From Curtobacterium sp. MCLR17_007 (GTDB lineage Bacteria > Actinomycetota > Actinomycetes > Actinomycetales > Microbacteriaceae): 64,000 bases of DNA. Below the pieces are notes generated by a model. That model made no database searches. It saw only the letters and a program-made list of their open reading frames with translations, and was not told where the DNA came from. Made by a program: the position numbers and the translations under genes. The stretch lies in NCBI RefSeq assembly GCF_003234655.2, contig NZ_CP126271.1, forward strand, positions 186,001 through 250,000, in the 5' to 3' direction. Position 1 is the stretch's first letter, and the number at the start of each line of letters is the position of its first letter. This document shows, piece after piece, positions 14,410 to 23,445 of the stretch.

Positions 14410-15246
14410 ATGGGACTCCCGATCGGCTTGACGTTGGTCCGCACGAGTGAGATCTACGGAGCCGAGCCCTGGTTCCACGAACTGACTGCCGGGATCGACC
14501 AGGTCGTCCGTCCCCTCGGCCGCTCCGTGCTGCTCCGCGTCCTCGCGACTCGGGAGGACGAACTCCGGTGGCTGCGGCAGTGGCGCGAACGTGACGCTGT
14601 CGCCGGGGTGGTCCTCGTCGACCTGATCGCCGATGACCCTCGAGTGGATCTGGTCAGGACGATCGGCCTGCCCGCGGTCTCCGTGTCGTCGCCGGACGTG
14701 TCCGACGGCCTCCCCGCTGTCTGGACGAACGACGACGCCGCGATGCGCTCAGCGGTCCGCGCACTCCACGACCTCGGTCACACCTCGATCGGACTCGTGA
14801 GCGGACCGCTCGAGCTCGCGCACACCGTGACCCGCGCGCTGGCGTTCACCGCGGTGTGCGACGAACTGCAGCTCGAACGGCACTTGGTCTCGGGCGACTA
14901 CTCGACGGAATCGGGCGAGCGGGCCTTCGCCGCGCTCCTCGCCATCGACGAGCCGCCGACCGCTGTCGTCTTCGACAACGACCTCATGGCCCTCGGCGGT
15001 CTGGCTGAATCGCGTCGGCGAGTGATCGCGATCCCGGACGAGATGTCCCTCGTCGCGTGGGACGACTCGGCACTCTGCCAGCTCTCCGAGCCGCCGCTGT
15101 CGGCGCTCGGCCACGATGTGCAGCGAATCGGACGCATGGTGGGCGAGGCGCTTGTGGCGGTCCTGGCCGGAGAAGAGCCACCCACGCTCGAAGCCCCTGC
15201 GATCGAGTTCGTGGCACGGGAGAGCGTGGCCGCCCTCCACCGTTGA
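14410..15246 (+). CDS. LacI-type sugar-sensing domain protein without a DNA-binding domain
   Basis: A 278-residue protein that is the periplasmic-binding-like core of LacI/GalR regulators (TNDDAAMRSAVRALHDLGHTS, then GLVSGPL; later VVFDNDLMALGGL and SLVAWDDSALCQ). LacI members are usually 330-345 residues with about 60 N-terminal residues of HTH and hinge; here the core starts at residue 4. Only 105 nt separate it from the divergent ROK gene, so no HTH is hidden upstream. No signal peptide is present, so it is cytoplasmic. It might sense sugar and act through another protein, or be a degenerate regulator. A GGAGACGACAGG stretch precedes the ATG. Confidence 0.8.
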   Translation: MGLPIGLTLVRTSEIYGAEPWFHELTAGIDQVVRPLGRSVLLRVLATREDELRWLRQWRERDAVAGVVLVDLIADDPRVDLVRTIGLPAVSVSSPDVSDGLPAVWTNDDAAMRSAVRALHDLGHTSIGLVSGPLELAHTVTRALAFTAVCDELQLERHLVSGDYSTESGERAFAALLAIDEPPTAVVFDNDLMALGGLAESRRRVIAIPDEMSLVAWDDSALCQLSEPPLSALGHDVQRIGRMVGEALVAVLAGEEPPTLEAPAIEFVARESVAALHR

Positions 15247-15272
15247 CGGTCCGCCTCGATGATCTGTGTGCC

Positions 15273-15331
15273 TCAACAGTACATCGATTACTAATCTAAG
15301 TATTGACAGCGGGTCTGTTGCCGGTCAGTCT
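15273..15331 (+). promoter_or_regulatory. Probable promoter and operator of the first sugar-transport operon
   Basis: The 147 nt before the transporter operon contain an AT-rich island (ATTACTAATCTAAGTATTGA, 15287-15306) unusual for this genome. TTGACA occurs at 15303-15308, but the only downstream -10 candidates are weak; alternatively TCAACA (15273-15278) with TAAGTA (15297-15302) gives an 18-nt spacer. A GTCAG-N6-CTGAC dyad follows (15324-15339). The island is a good candidate binding site for the ROK or another sugar regulator. Confidence 0.4.
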
Positions 15332-15393
15332 TGCCTGACGCTCGCCGCACCGCCCCCCGGGCACCCGAGCGCCGATGAACGAAGGAGTTCGCC

Positions 15394-16692
15394 ATGAAGA
15401 AGACCGTGATCGCTGCAACCGGAGGCATCGTCGTCGCGGCGCTCGCACTCGCCGGGTGTTCCGCTGGTTCCGCTCAGGACAGCGGCAAGCCGTCCGGCGC
15501 CATCACCGTGCTCACGAACCGCACCGACCTCGTCAACACGACCTTCAAGGACTACGCCAAGGAGTTCGAGAAGAAGTACCCGGGGACGACGGTCAAGTTC
15601 GAAGCGCTCACGGACTACGAGGGTGACGCGAAGATCCGTCTGAGTTCGAAGGACTACGGCGATGCGCTCCTGATCCCGAGCTCGACGGTGACGAAGGACA
15701 AGTACGCGTCCTACTTCGAACCGCTCGGCAAGACCACCGACCTGGAGAAGAAGTACAACTTCATCGGTGACGGGTCGTACGACGGCGAGGTCTACGGCCT
15801 GTCGACGTTCGGGTCCGCGATGGGCATGGTGATCAACAAGACCGTCTGGAAGGAAGCCGGGATCACCACCCCGCCGACGACGCAGGACGAGTACTTCCAG
15901 GACCTCCAGGCAATCAAGGACAAGACCTCCGCCATCCCGTACTACACGAACTACAAGGACGGATGGCCGCTGGCGACGCTCGAGGGGAACCTCGGCACCA
16001 CACAGGGCGCTGACGTGCGGATGAAGCTCGCCAGCGAGAACAGCCCCTGGAAGCCGGGCACCGACCAGTACAAGATCGATGACCTGCTCTACAAGACCGT
16101 TGCGAAGAAGCTCAGCGAGCCGGACCCCACCACGACGAACTGGGAAGAGTCGAAGGACCTGCTTGCGCAGGGGAAGGTCGGCTCGATGATCCTCGGCTCC
16201 TGGGCTGTGACCCAGATGCAGGACGCAGCGAAGAAGGCCGGCAAGTCCGCGGACGAGATCGGCTTCTGGCCGATGCCCTGGCAGACCGACGGCAAGTTCA
16301 CCTCCGTCACCGCGACCGACAAGCTCCTCGCGGTGAGCAAGAACTCCGACAACAAGGCCACTGCGCGCGCCTGGGTGAACTGGTTCATCAACGACTCCGG
16401 CTACGCGAAGAGTCAGGGTGCCATCAGCCCCGTCAAGGCCGACCCGACGCCGGACACGCTCAGTGACTTCAAGACCCTGGGCGTGAAGTACCTCCAGCTG
16501 AACCCCGACCCCAAGGGCAAGGAAGCGCTCTTGACCAACATCGCCAATGCCGCGCAGGTGGACGTCTTCGGCAACATCTACCGCCAGAAGCTCATCGACA
16601 CCGCTCGTGGAGCCGCTTCCGGCGACGAGACGTCCTTCTTCGCGAACCTCAACAAGGAGTGGGCAGCAGCACGGAGTCAGGTGTCGAAGTGA
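15394..16692 (+). CDS. ABC transporter sugar-binding lipoprotein
   Basis: A 432-residue extracellular solute-binding protein of family 1. The signal peptide ends in the lipobox LALAGC with the lipidated cysteine at residue 22. The mature part has the usual features of carbohydrate binders: AITVLTNRTDL at its start, KFEALTDYEGDAKIRL, YGLSTFGSAMGMVINKTVWK, and a C-terminal EWAAARSQVSK. AAGGAG lies 7 nt before the ATG. It heads a five-gene operon with two permeases, a beta-mannosidase and a ROK kinase, joined by start/stop overlaps. Substrate is probably a manno-oligosaccharide, judged from the enzyme in the same operon; this is inference. Confidence 0.92.
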   Translation: MKKTVIAATGGIVVAALALAGCSAGSAQDSGKPSGAITVLTNRTDLVNTTFKDYAKEFEKKYPGTTVKFEALTDYEGDAKIRLSSKDYGDALLIPSSTVTKDKYASYFEPLGKTTDLEKKYNFIGDGSYDGEVYGLSTFGSAMGMVINKTVWKEAGITTPPTTQDEYFQDLQAIKDKTSAIPYYTNYKDGWPLATLEGNLGTTQGADVRMKLASENSPWKPGTDQYKIDDLLYKTVAKKLSEPDPTTTNWEESKDLLAQGKVGSMILGSWAVTQMQDAAKKAGKSADEIGFWPMPWQTDGKFTSVTATDKLLAVSKNSDNKATARAWVNWFINDSGYAKSQGAISPVKADPTPDTLSDFKTLGVKYLQLNPDPKGKEALLTNIANAAQVDVFGNIYRQKLIDTARGAASGDETSFFANLNKEWAAARSQVSK

Positions 16693-17651
16693 CCGGTCTC
16701 GCACCGACGCCCTCCTCGGCCGGGGCCGCAGCCGCTGCCCCGGCCGAGGGGCGGACCCGATCCAGGAAGGTCCAGCCGCGCTCCAGCCGCGGATGGCGCA
16801 GCACCCCGTGGCTCTTCCTCGTCGTCCCGCTGGCGTTCCTGATCGTCCTGACCTACGTCCCCGTGGTCAACATGTTCTGGTACAGCGTCACCGACTGGGA
16901 CGGCCTCGCACCGCAGAAGACCTTCGTCGGACTCGACAACTACCTCCAGATCTTCACGAAGCCGGCCATCTTCCAGGTCTTCTTCGTCAGCCTCTACTAC
17001 CTCGTCGGAGCGCTCGCGCAGCTCATCATCGCGCTCTACCTCGCGACGCTGCTCAGCTTCAAGACCCGACTGGGCAACCTGTTCAAGGGCATCATCTTCT
17101 TCCCGTACCTGATCAACGGCGTCGCCATCGGGCTGGTGTTCCTCTACTTCTTCCGCCCTGGAGGCACCCTCGACGCACTCCTCGGCGCTGCCGGACTGCA
17201 GCACACACCGCAGTGGCTCGGCGACCCGTCCGTGGTGAACGTCTCCCTCGCAGCATCCAGCGTCTGGCGGTACATGGGACTGAACTTCGTGCTGTTCCTC
17301 GGCGCCATCCAATCCGTGCCCGCTGAGCAGTACGAAGCCGCAGACCTCGACGGGGCGACTTCATTCGACAAGTTCCGGTACATCATCGTGCCGAGCATCC
17401 GACGCATCCTCGGGCTCTCGTTCATCCTGGCCATCGCCGGCGCACTGTCGGCCTTCGAGATGCCCTACATCATGACCGGCGGTGCGAACGGATCCGAGAC
17501 GTTCGTGATCCAGACCGTCAACACCGCGTTCAAGTTCTCCCAGGTGGGCCTCGCATCCGCGATGGCGGTGGTGCTGCTGGCGATCGTGCTCGTCATCACC
17601 GGCATCCAACGATGGCTGTTCCCCGACGAGAAGAAGGAGCAGGCAGCATGA
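16689..17651 (+). CDS. ABC sugar transporter permease (MalF/UgpA type)
   Basis: A 320-residue inner-membrane permease with six membrane segments. The soluble Ala/Pro-rich N-terminus (about 1-40) precedes the first helix (TPWLFLVVPLAFLIVLTYVP). The coupling loop EAADLDGATSFDKFRYIIVP carries the EAA-x3-G motif that docks on the ATPase. GTG at 16689 is chosen because it forms a GTGA overlap with the binding-protein stop; a longer start would lie in that gene. No ATPase gene is nearby, as is common for actinobacterial sugar importers that share one MsiK-like ATPase. Confidence 0.92.
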   Translation: MTGLAPTPSSAGAAAAAPAEGRTRSRKVQPRSSRGWRSTPWLFLVVPLAFLIVLTYVPVVNMFWYSVTDWDGLAPQKTFVGLDNYLQIFTKPAIFQVFFVSLYYLVGALAQLIIALYLATLLSFKTRLGNLFKGIIFFPYLINGVAIGLVFLYFFRPGGTLDALLGAAGLQHTPQWLGDPSVVNVSLAASSVWRYMGLNFVLFLGAIQSVPAEQYEAADLDGATSFDKFRYIIVPSIRRILGLSFILAIAGALSAFEMPYIMTGGANGSETFVIQTVNTAFKFSQVGLASAMAVVLLAIVLVITGIQRWLFPDEKKEQAA

Positions 17652-18502
17652 CGACTGCGACACCGTTGCGGACCCGGATCAGCAGGCGTTCCGGAACCAC
17701 CGCCAAGTACCTCAGCCTCATCGTGGCGTGCCTGTTCGCGGTGGTCCCGCTCCTGACCATCGTGATGCTCGCCTTCAAGACCGACCGCGAGTACCGGACG
17801 ACCAGCCCGCTGACGCCGCCGTCGAACTGGCTGAACTTCAGCAACTTCGTGACCGCCTTCACCCAGGGCGGCATGGTGCAGGGGTTCATCAACACCGGGA
17901 TCATCCTGGTCGTCTCCGTCAGCGGCACGATCCTGATCGGGACGATGGCCGCATACGCCATCGACCGGTTCCGGTTCCGCGGCCGTCGACTGGTGTTCGG
18001 CGCGTTCCTCCTGGCCACGTTGGTGCCGTCGGTGACCACGCAGGTCGCGACGTTCCAGGTCATCAACACCCTCGACCTGTTCAACACCCGCGGCGCAGCG
18101 ATCGTGCTCTTCATGGGCACCGACATCGTCGCGATCTACATCTTCCTCCAGTTCATGCAGTCGATCCCGGTCTCCCTCGACGAAGCCGCGATGCTCGACG
18201 GCGCCAACCGGTTCACGGTGTACTGGCGGATCATCCTGCCGCTGCTCCGACCGGCTATCGCGACGGTGGTCATCATCAAGGGCATCGCCGTCTACAACGA
18301 GTTCTACATACCGTTCCTCTACATGCCCTCGCAGGACCTCGGCGTCATCTCGACGTCCCTCTTCCGCTTCATGGGCCCGTTCGGCGCCCAGTGGGAAGTC
18401 ATCGCTGCAGGCACGCTGCTGGTCATCATCCCCACGTTGATTGTCTTCCTCTTCCTCCAGCGTCACATCTACAACGGCCTCACGGCAGGAGCAACCAAGT
18501 GA
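17648..18502 (+). CDS. ABC sugar transporter permease (MalG/UgpE type)
   Basis: A 284-residue permease with six membrane segments and the EAA loop EAAMLDGANRFTVYWRIILP near residue 180. It is the MalG-type partner of the upstream permease. Its ATG overlaps the upstream stop (ATGA) and its own stop overlaps the GTG of the beta-mannosidase (GTGA), so the three genes are translationally coupled. The usual LxxRHxxxGLTAGAxK ending is present (LQRHIYNGLTAGATK). Confidence 0.92.
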   Translation: MTTATPLRTRISRRSGTTAKYLSLIVACLFAVVPLLTIVMLAFKTDREYRTTSPLTPPSNWLNFSNFVTAFTQGGMVQGFINTGIILVVSVSGTILIGTMAAYAIDRFRFRGRRLVFGAFLLATLVPSVTTQVATFQVINTLDLFNTRGAAIVLFMGTDIVAIYIFLQFMQSIPVSLDEAAMLDGANRFTVYWRIILPLLRPAIATVVIIKGIAVYNEFYIPFLYMPSQDLGVISTSLFRFMGPFGAQWEVIAAGTLLVIIPTLIVFLFLQRHIYNGLTAGATK

Positions 18503-20997
18503 GCACAACCGCCCCGACCACCACTGCCGAGACCCGACGCGCACTCCATGACGGCTGGACACTCCGCGCCACCAGCGGTGACGCTCCCGTCGACGTCGCA
18601 CTGCGCTCCATCCCGGCCACCGTTCCCGGGCTGGTCCACACCGACCTGCTCGCTGCGGGCATCATCCCCGACCCGTACCTGGACCGGAACGAGCAGAAGG
18701 TCACCTGGATCGGTGAGACCGACTGGGAGTACCGCACCACCTTCGCGTGGGAGCCGGACGGGCACGACAACCACGACCTCGTCTTCGAAGGCCTCGACAC
18801 CGTCGCAACGGTCACCCTGAACGGCCGGGAGCTCGCCCGCACGTTCAACCAGCACCGCACCTACCGTCTGCCTGCGGACGGGGTCCTCATCTCCGGCAGC
18901 AACGACCTCGTCGTGCACTTCGCATCACCCGTGGCGTACGCGGACCAGGCCAGTCTCGATCTCGGGTACCGGCCCCACACCTACTTCCACCCCTTCAACG
19001 CGATCCGCAAGGCAGCGTGCAACTTCGGCTGGGACTGGGGGCTCGACGCCGCCTCATCCGGCATCTTCAAGCCCGTCACGCTGCACGCCTGGTCTGGTGC
19101 TCGCATCGATGCCATTAGGCCGACCGTCACCACCGACGGAACGGACGGCGACGTCGAGATCGCGATCACGCTGCACCACGCCGGGGACGTCCGACCCGTC
19201 ACCGCCACCGCCACGCTCACCGCCCCCGACGGAACCGAGCACACCGTCGATGCGATCATCGACGGCACGGACGGCACCATCTCCATGCACGTCGACGACG
19301 TCGCGCTGTGGTGGCCTCGCGGTCACGGCGATGCGGTCCTCTACGACCTCGAGGTCAGCATCGCCGCCGCTGGCGACGACGCCGGCAACGTCCTCGCCTC
19401 GTGGCAGAAGCGGATCGGCTTCCGTACCGCCACCGTCGAGATGCTCCCCGATGCTGACGGAACGAGCTTCCAGGTCGTTGTCAACGGCCAGCCAATCTGG
19501 ATCCGGGGCGCGAACTGGATCCCCGACGATGCATTCGTCACCCGGGTCACGCGGGACCGGGTCGCCGCTCGCCTCGACCAAGCCGAGTTCGCCAACATGA
19601 ACCTGTTGCGCATCTGGGGCGGCGGCTACTACGAGTCCGACGACTTCTACGACCTCTGCGACGAACGCGGCCTCCTCACCTGGCAGGACTTCCTGTTCGC
19701 CTGCGCCTCCTACGCCGAGGAGGAGCCACTGCGTTCCGAGATCGAAGCGGAGGTCCGCGACAACGTCACACGGATCATGTCGCATCCGTCCCTGGTGCTC
19801 TGGAACGGCAACAACGAGAACATCTGGGGCTACGAGGAATGGGGCTGGGAGAAGCGCGTGCAGGGCCGCACCTGGGGCCTTGGCTACTACCTCGACCTGC
19901 TGCCCCGCGTCGTCGCCGAGCTCGACCCGCAGCGTTCCTACACGCCCGCAAGCCCATGGTCCGGCAGCATCGACCGTCCCGCGAACGAGAACGATCACGG
20001 CTCCGTCCACCTGTGGGAGATGTGGAACCGTGTCGACTACCCGCACTACCGCGACACTGTGCCTCGCTTCGTCGCGGAGTTCGGCTGGCAGGGGCCCGCC
20101 ACGTGGTCGACCATCAACCAGGCCATCTCGGACACCCCGCTCACTCCGGAGTCGCCGGGCATGATCTGGCACCAGAAGGCGCAGGACGGCAACGACAAGC
20201 TCACCGACGGCCTCGTAGCGCACCTGCCCCTCCCGGACCACACCGAGGACTGGCACTGGGCGATGTCCCTCAACCAGGCCAACGCCGTCGCCTTCGCGAT
20301 CGAGCACTGGCGGTCCTGGTCACCGAAGAACACGGGGTCGATCGTCTGGCAGCTCAACGACTGCTGGCCCGTCACGTCCTGGGCTGCAGTCGACGGCTAC
20401 GGCCGCGCGAAGCCCCTGCTCTACGCCCTGAAGCACGTCTACGCCGACCGCCTCGTCACGATCCAGCCGCGCGGCACCGGCCTCGTCACGGCCGTAGTGA
20501 ACGACTCGTCGGCTGCGTGGAACGGCGACGTGATCCTCCGCCGCCTCGCCTACGACGGCACCGAACTCGCCACGACGACCGTGACCGTGGCACTGCCAGC
20601 ACGGAGCACACAGACCGTGGACGTTCCCGCTGACGTCGCCGCATTCGGCGAGGCCGCGGCCGAGTTGCTCGTCGCAGAACTCGACGGCGAGCGTGGATTC
20701 TGGTTCCCGGTGGAGCAGCGCCACTCGCAGCTGCCAGCAGCGAACCTACGCACGGAAGTCGCTGCGGTCGCCGGCGGGTACGACGTCACGGTGACGGCGG
20801 CATCGCTTGTGCGCGACCTCGCGCTCCTGGTCGACAAGGTCGACGTCGACGCAACCGTCAGCGACATGATCGTCACACTCCTTCCCGGAGACAGCGTCAC
20901 GTTCCACGTCACGACGGCGAGGACGTTGACCCCGGAAGTGCTGACATCGGCAAGCGTCCTGCGCACGTCGAACCAGCTCGTCACTGACTGGGCATGA
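18499..20997 (+). CDS. Beta-mannosidase, glycoside hydrolase family 2
   Basis: An 832-residue cytoplasmic enzyme (no signal peptide) with the GH2 order: sugar-binding jelly roll (about 1-190), immunoglobulin-like domain (about 195-300), TIM barrel (about 305-650) and C-terminal beta domains. The acid/base is Glu440 in WNGNNE and the nucleophile Glu527 in VAEFGWQGP. The tryptophan-rich segment after WNGNNE (WGYEEWGW) and the NFGWDWG motif near residue 175 are typical of beta-mannosidases rather than beta-galactosidases. It would release mannose from imported beta-mannosides. The GTG start overlaps the upstream stop. It links the transporter to mannan or N-glycan-type substrates. Confidence 0.92.
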   Translation: MSTTAPTTTAETRRALHDGWTLRATSGDAPVDVALRSIPATVPGLVHTDLLAAGIIPDPYLDRNEQKVTWIGETDWEYRTTFAWEPDGHDNHDLVFEGLDTVATVTLNGRELARTFNQHRTYRLPADGVLISGSNDLVVHFASPVAYADQASLDLGYRPHTYFHPFNAIRKAACNFGWDWGLDAASSGIFKPVTLHAWSGARIDAIRPTVTTDGTDGDVEIAITLHHAGDVRPVTATATLTAPDGTEHTVDAIIDGTDGTISMHVDDVALWWPRGHGDAVLYDLEVSIAAAGDDAGNVLASWQKRIGFRTATVEMLPDADGTSFQVVVNGQPIWIRGANWIPDDAFVTRVTRDRVAARLDQAEFANMNLLRIWGGGYYESDDFYDLCDERGLLTWQDFLFACASYAEEEPLRSEIEAEVRDNVTRIMSHPSLVLWNGNNENIWGYEEWGWEKRVQGRTWGLGYYLDLLPRVVAELDPQRSYTPASPWSGSIDRPANENDHGSVHLWEMWNRVDYPHYRDTVPRFVAEFGWQGPATWSTINQAISDTPLTPESPGMIWHQKAQDGNDKLTDGLVAHLPLPDHTEDWHWAMSLNQANAVAFAIEHWRSWSPKNTGSIVWQLNDCWPVTSWAAVDGYGRAKPLLYALKHVYADRLVTIQPRGTGLVTAVVNDSSAAWNGDVILRRLAYDGTELATTTVTVALPARSTQTVDVPADVAAFGEAAAELLVAELDGERGFWFPVEQRHSQLPAANLRTEVAAVAGGYDVTVTAASLVRDLALLVDKVDVDATVSDMIVTLLPGDSVTFHVTTARTLTPEVLTSASVLRTSNQLVTDWA

Positions 20998-21965
20998 TCG
21001 TGACCGATCTTGCACTGGCCGTCGATCTCGGCGGCACGAAGGTCGAGACCGCGCTCGTCGAAGCGTCCGGCGCGATCGTCGACGGAAGTCGGCACCGTGT
21101 GCCGACGGGTCGCGATGCCGAACCCGACGCTTTCGCTGAAGCCCTGTCGCACGCGATCCGACAGACGCTCGCCCTGACTCCGGCCGACTCGACGCTCATC
21201 GGGGTGGGCGTCGGTTCGGCCGGGCCAATCGATCTCGCACGAGGCAGGGTCAGCCCGAAGAACCTCCCGGCCCTGGCCGGCTTCAACCTCCGGGACGCCG
21301 TCTCCAGAGAACTGCCGGGCCTGGCAGTGCAGCTGCGTCTCGACGGCACCTGCATCGCGCTTGCCGAACACTGGCTGGGCGCAGCTGCCGGATCCGCGAA
21401 TTCGATGTCCATGGTGGTCTCCACCGGTGTCGGCGGTGGCCTCATCCTGGGCGGAAAGCTCGTCTCCGGCCGAAGCGGCAACGCAGGCCACATCGGTCAG
21501 ATCCACGTCGCTGGCTTCGGCGCGGAGTCGAGCAGCGCCGACGCGACCACGCTTGAGGCGAGCGCATCCGGGACCAGCGCGGTCGGATGGGCGCAGCGCC
21601 TGGGCTGGCCGGGACGTTCCGGGGAAGACCTCGCGGTGTCCTGCGCAGCAGGAGACGACATCGCCTGGCGGGCCGTGCGGCGTTCCGCCGCAGCCGTCGG
21701 TCAAGCCATCGCCAGCGCGACGACCTTGCTCGACCTCGAGATCGTCGCCATCGGCGGCGGCTTCTCCCTGGTCGTCCCCGACTACATCGATCTCGTCCGT
21801 ACCGCAGCGCTGGAAGCAACCGTGTTCGAGTACGCGACCACGGTCCGCATCGAGCCCGCGCGTCTCGGCGCCGACGCGCCCCTCCTCGGCGCAGCCGCGT
21901 TGATCCACCGGTCTGCGATGGCGGCCACCGACTCTCCCATCAGCCACCTCGTCACCATCAGCTGA
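20994..21965 (+). CDS. ROK-family sugar kinase-like protein
   Basis: A 323-residue ROK protein without an HTH. It has the phosphate-1 motif (AVDLGGTKVETAL), the catalytic-region Asp in RLDGTCIALAEHW, and VVSTGVGGGLILGGK. A sugar kinase producing mannose or glucose 6-phosphate after the beta-mannosidase is the natural role. Unusually, the segment that normally carries the zinc motif (GEIGH followed by CxCGxxGCLE) reads GHIGQIHVAGFGAESSS with no cysteine, so it belongs to a divergent branch. The ATG overlaps the beta-mannosidase stop (ATGA); it ends the operon. Confidence 0.85.
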   Translation: MIVTDLALAVDLGGTKVETALVEASGAIVDGSRHRVPTGRDAEPDAFAEALSHAIRQTLALTPADSTLIGVGVGSAGPIDLARGRVSPKNLPALAGFNLRDAVSRELPGLAVQLRLDGTCIALAEHWLGAAAGSANSMSMVVSTGVGGGLILGGKLVSGRSGNAGHIGQIHVAGFGAESSSADATTLEASASGTSAVGWAQRLGWPGRSGEDLAVSCAAGDDIAWRAVRRSAAAVGQAIASATTLLDLEIVAIGGGFSLVVPDYIDLVRTAALEATVFEYATTVRIEPARLGADAPLLGAAALIHRSAMAATDSPISHLVTIS

Positions 21966-22224
21966 TCTGTTGCGGCAGCCGTCTACCCGCTCCTCCAGCC
22001 GCAGAAGTCTGAGCACCGATGCAGCGCACAACATCCCACACCACGACGGCCAGTCCAAGTCCGCCGCGCCGAAGCTGGGTCCGTTCTGCACAAGGGAACC
22101 TCACGATGCCGCGATGCGGCCTTCGTGACCCTGCTGCGGGGGAGCAGCGCCGCCAGTGACGCCCTGCTCTCCCGCGGCGACCACCCGGGTGGCACTTCCC
22201 TCCCGTGGAACGCGACAGCGAGTC

Positions 22225-23445
22225 TCAGCGTGCGGCCTCGAGCAGGTCGCCGCGGGGACCGAACGGTCGAACCACGAACCAGAGGGCGACGACCACGAAG
22301 ACCTGCGCGAAGAGGATGACGCCGACGGTGGCTGCCAGCGGGGGAAGCAGTGAAGCTCCGATGACTGCTGTCGACAGCACCCCCAGACCCTGGCGGCTTG
22401 CGTTCAACCAACTGGCGGCGGTACCGATGTCGCTTCCGCGGCGCGACAACGCCCAGGTCTGCACGGCTGGGGTGTTGAGCCCGAGGAAGAGTGTGAAGCT
22501 CCAGAGCAGCGCCAACACGCCCCAGAAGCTCGCGGTTCCGGTCGCGACCATCGTCGCGAGCCCAATCGCTGAGACGAGGAGGCCCGAGGTGGACAGCGCG
22601 ACCAGCCATCGTAATTCCACCCGCGATGCGAGCCGAGCACCGAGCTGCGACCCGACCATCATGCACAGTGCGTGCGAGGCAAAGGCCACACCGTATCCGG
22701 TCGTAGTCAAGCCGAAGTGGCGTTGGAAGATCACCGATGAAGCCGACAGGTACCCGTACATGCCGCCCCACGACGCCGCTGTCACCGCGACCAACCCCAC
22801 GAACTGTCGATCGCGGAGCAGGGACACGACACCGCTGATGCGAGTCCGCATAACGTTGACGCGAACCGTTGGCCGAAGCATGGTCTCGCCTGCGATCGAC
22901 CGCGTCGCGACGCCGAGGACGAGCCCGTACACGGCCAGCAGGACAAACACACCCCGCCACGTCACAACGGTCAGCAGGAACGATCCCAGGAGCGGCCCGA
23001 CCGCGATCGCGATGCCCGACACGAGTGTCATCGAGGCGATGGTCCGCAGCATGCGAACGCCGCTGAACCGGTCCCGGACCATCGCTATTGCGAGCACTCC
23101 CACGGAGGCCGACGCCGCACCTTGGAGGACGCGCGCAACGGTCAGGACCGTGATGTCCGGCGCCAGCGCGCACGCGAAAGACGCAGCCACGTGTACGGCT
23201 GTGGCGACCGTCAGCGGCGTGCGGCGCCCGACGACATCGCTCCACGCTCCCGCGAGCAGCTGCCCGACGACCATGCCGATCATCGCGCCGGTGAAGGTGA
23301 ACTGGATCGACGACTCGGGCACCGCGAGTTCCGCCGCGATTCGCGGAAACGCAGGAAGGTAGATGTCGATCGTGAGCGTACTGAGGGTCTGCAGGAAACC
23401 GAGGGCTGCCGCGAGGACTGCCGGGCGAGGCTCTGACCGCATCAC
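22225..23445 (-). CDS. MFS transporter (drug-efflux Bcr/CflA-like)
   Basis: A 406-residue protein with twelve predicted membrane segments. The start of the first helix (TLTIDIYLPAFPRIAAEL) and the loop after helix 2 (AGAWSDVVGRRTPL, the MFS motif A) are those of the Bcr/CflA/EmrB-type exporters, including the D-x-Y-L-P signature. It is coupled to the upstream ROK regulator by an ATGA overlap, so sugar-responsive control is likely. Export of a sugar analogue or by-product, rather than a general drug, is a reasonable inference from that position. It converges on the ROK kinase gene. Confidence 0.88.
   Translation of the reverse strand: MMRSEPRPAVLAAALGFLQTLSTLTIDIYLPAFPRIAAELAVPESSIQFTFTGAMIGMVVGQLLAGAWSDVVGRRTPLTVATAVHVAASFACALAPDITVLTVARVLQGAASASVGVLAIAMVRDRFSGVRMLRTIASMTLVSGIAIAVGPLLGSFLLTVVTWRGVFVLLAVYGLVLGVATRSIAGETMLRPTVRVNVMRTRISGVVSLLRDRQFVGLVAVTAASWGGMYGYLSASSVIFQRHFGLTTTGYGVAFASHALCMMVGSQLGARLASRVELRWLVALSTSGLLVSAIGLATMVATGTASFWGVLALLWSFTLFLGLNTPAVQTWALSRRGSDIGTAASWLNASRQGLGVLSTAVIGASLLPPLAATVGVILFAQVFVVVALWFVVRPFGPRGDLLEAAR

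Noticed and set aside
17728..18498. Long upstream extension of the beta-mannosidase frame (over 1000 residues)
   Set aside because: It overlaps the permease gene in another frame; the GTG at 18499 in a GTGA junction and the start of the GH2 sugar-binding domain fix the true start.
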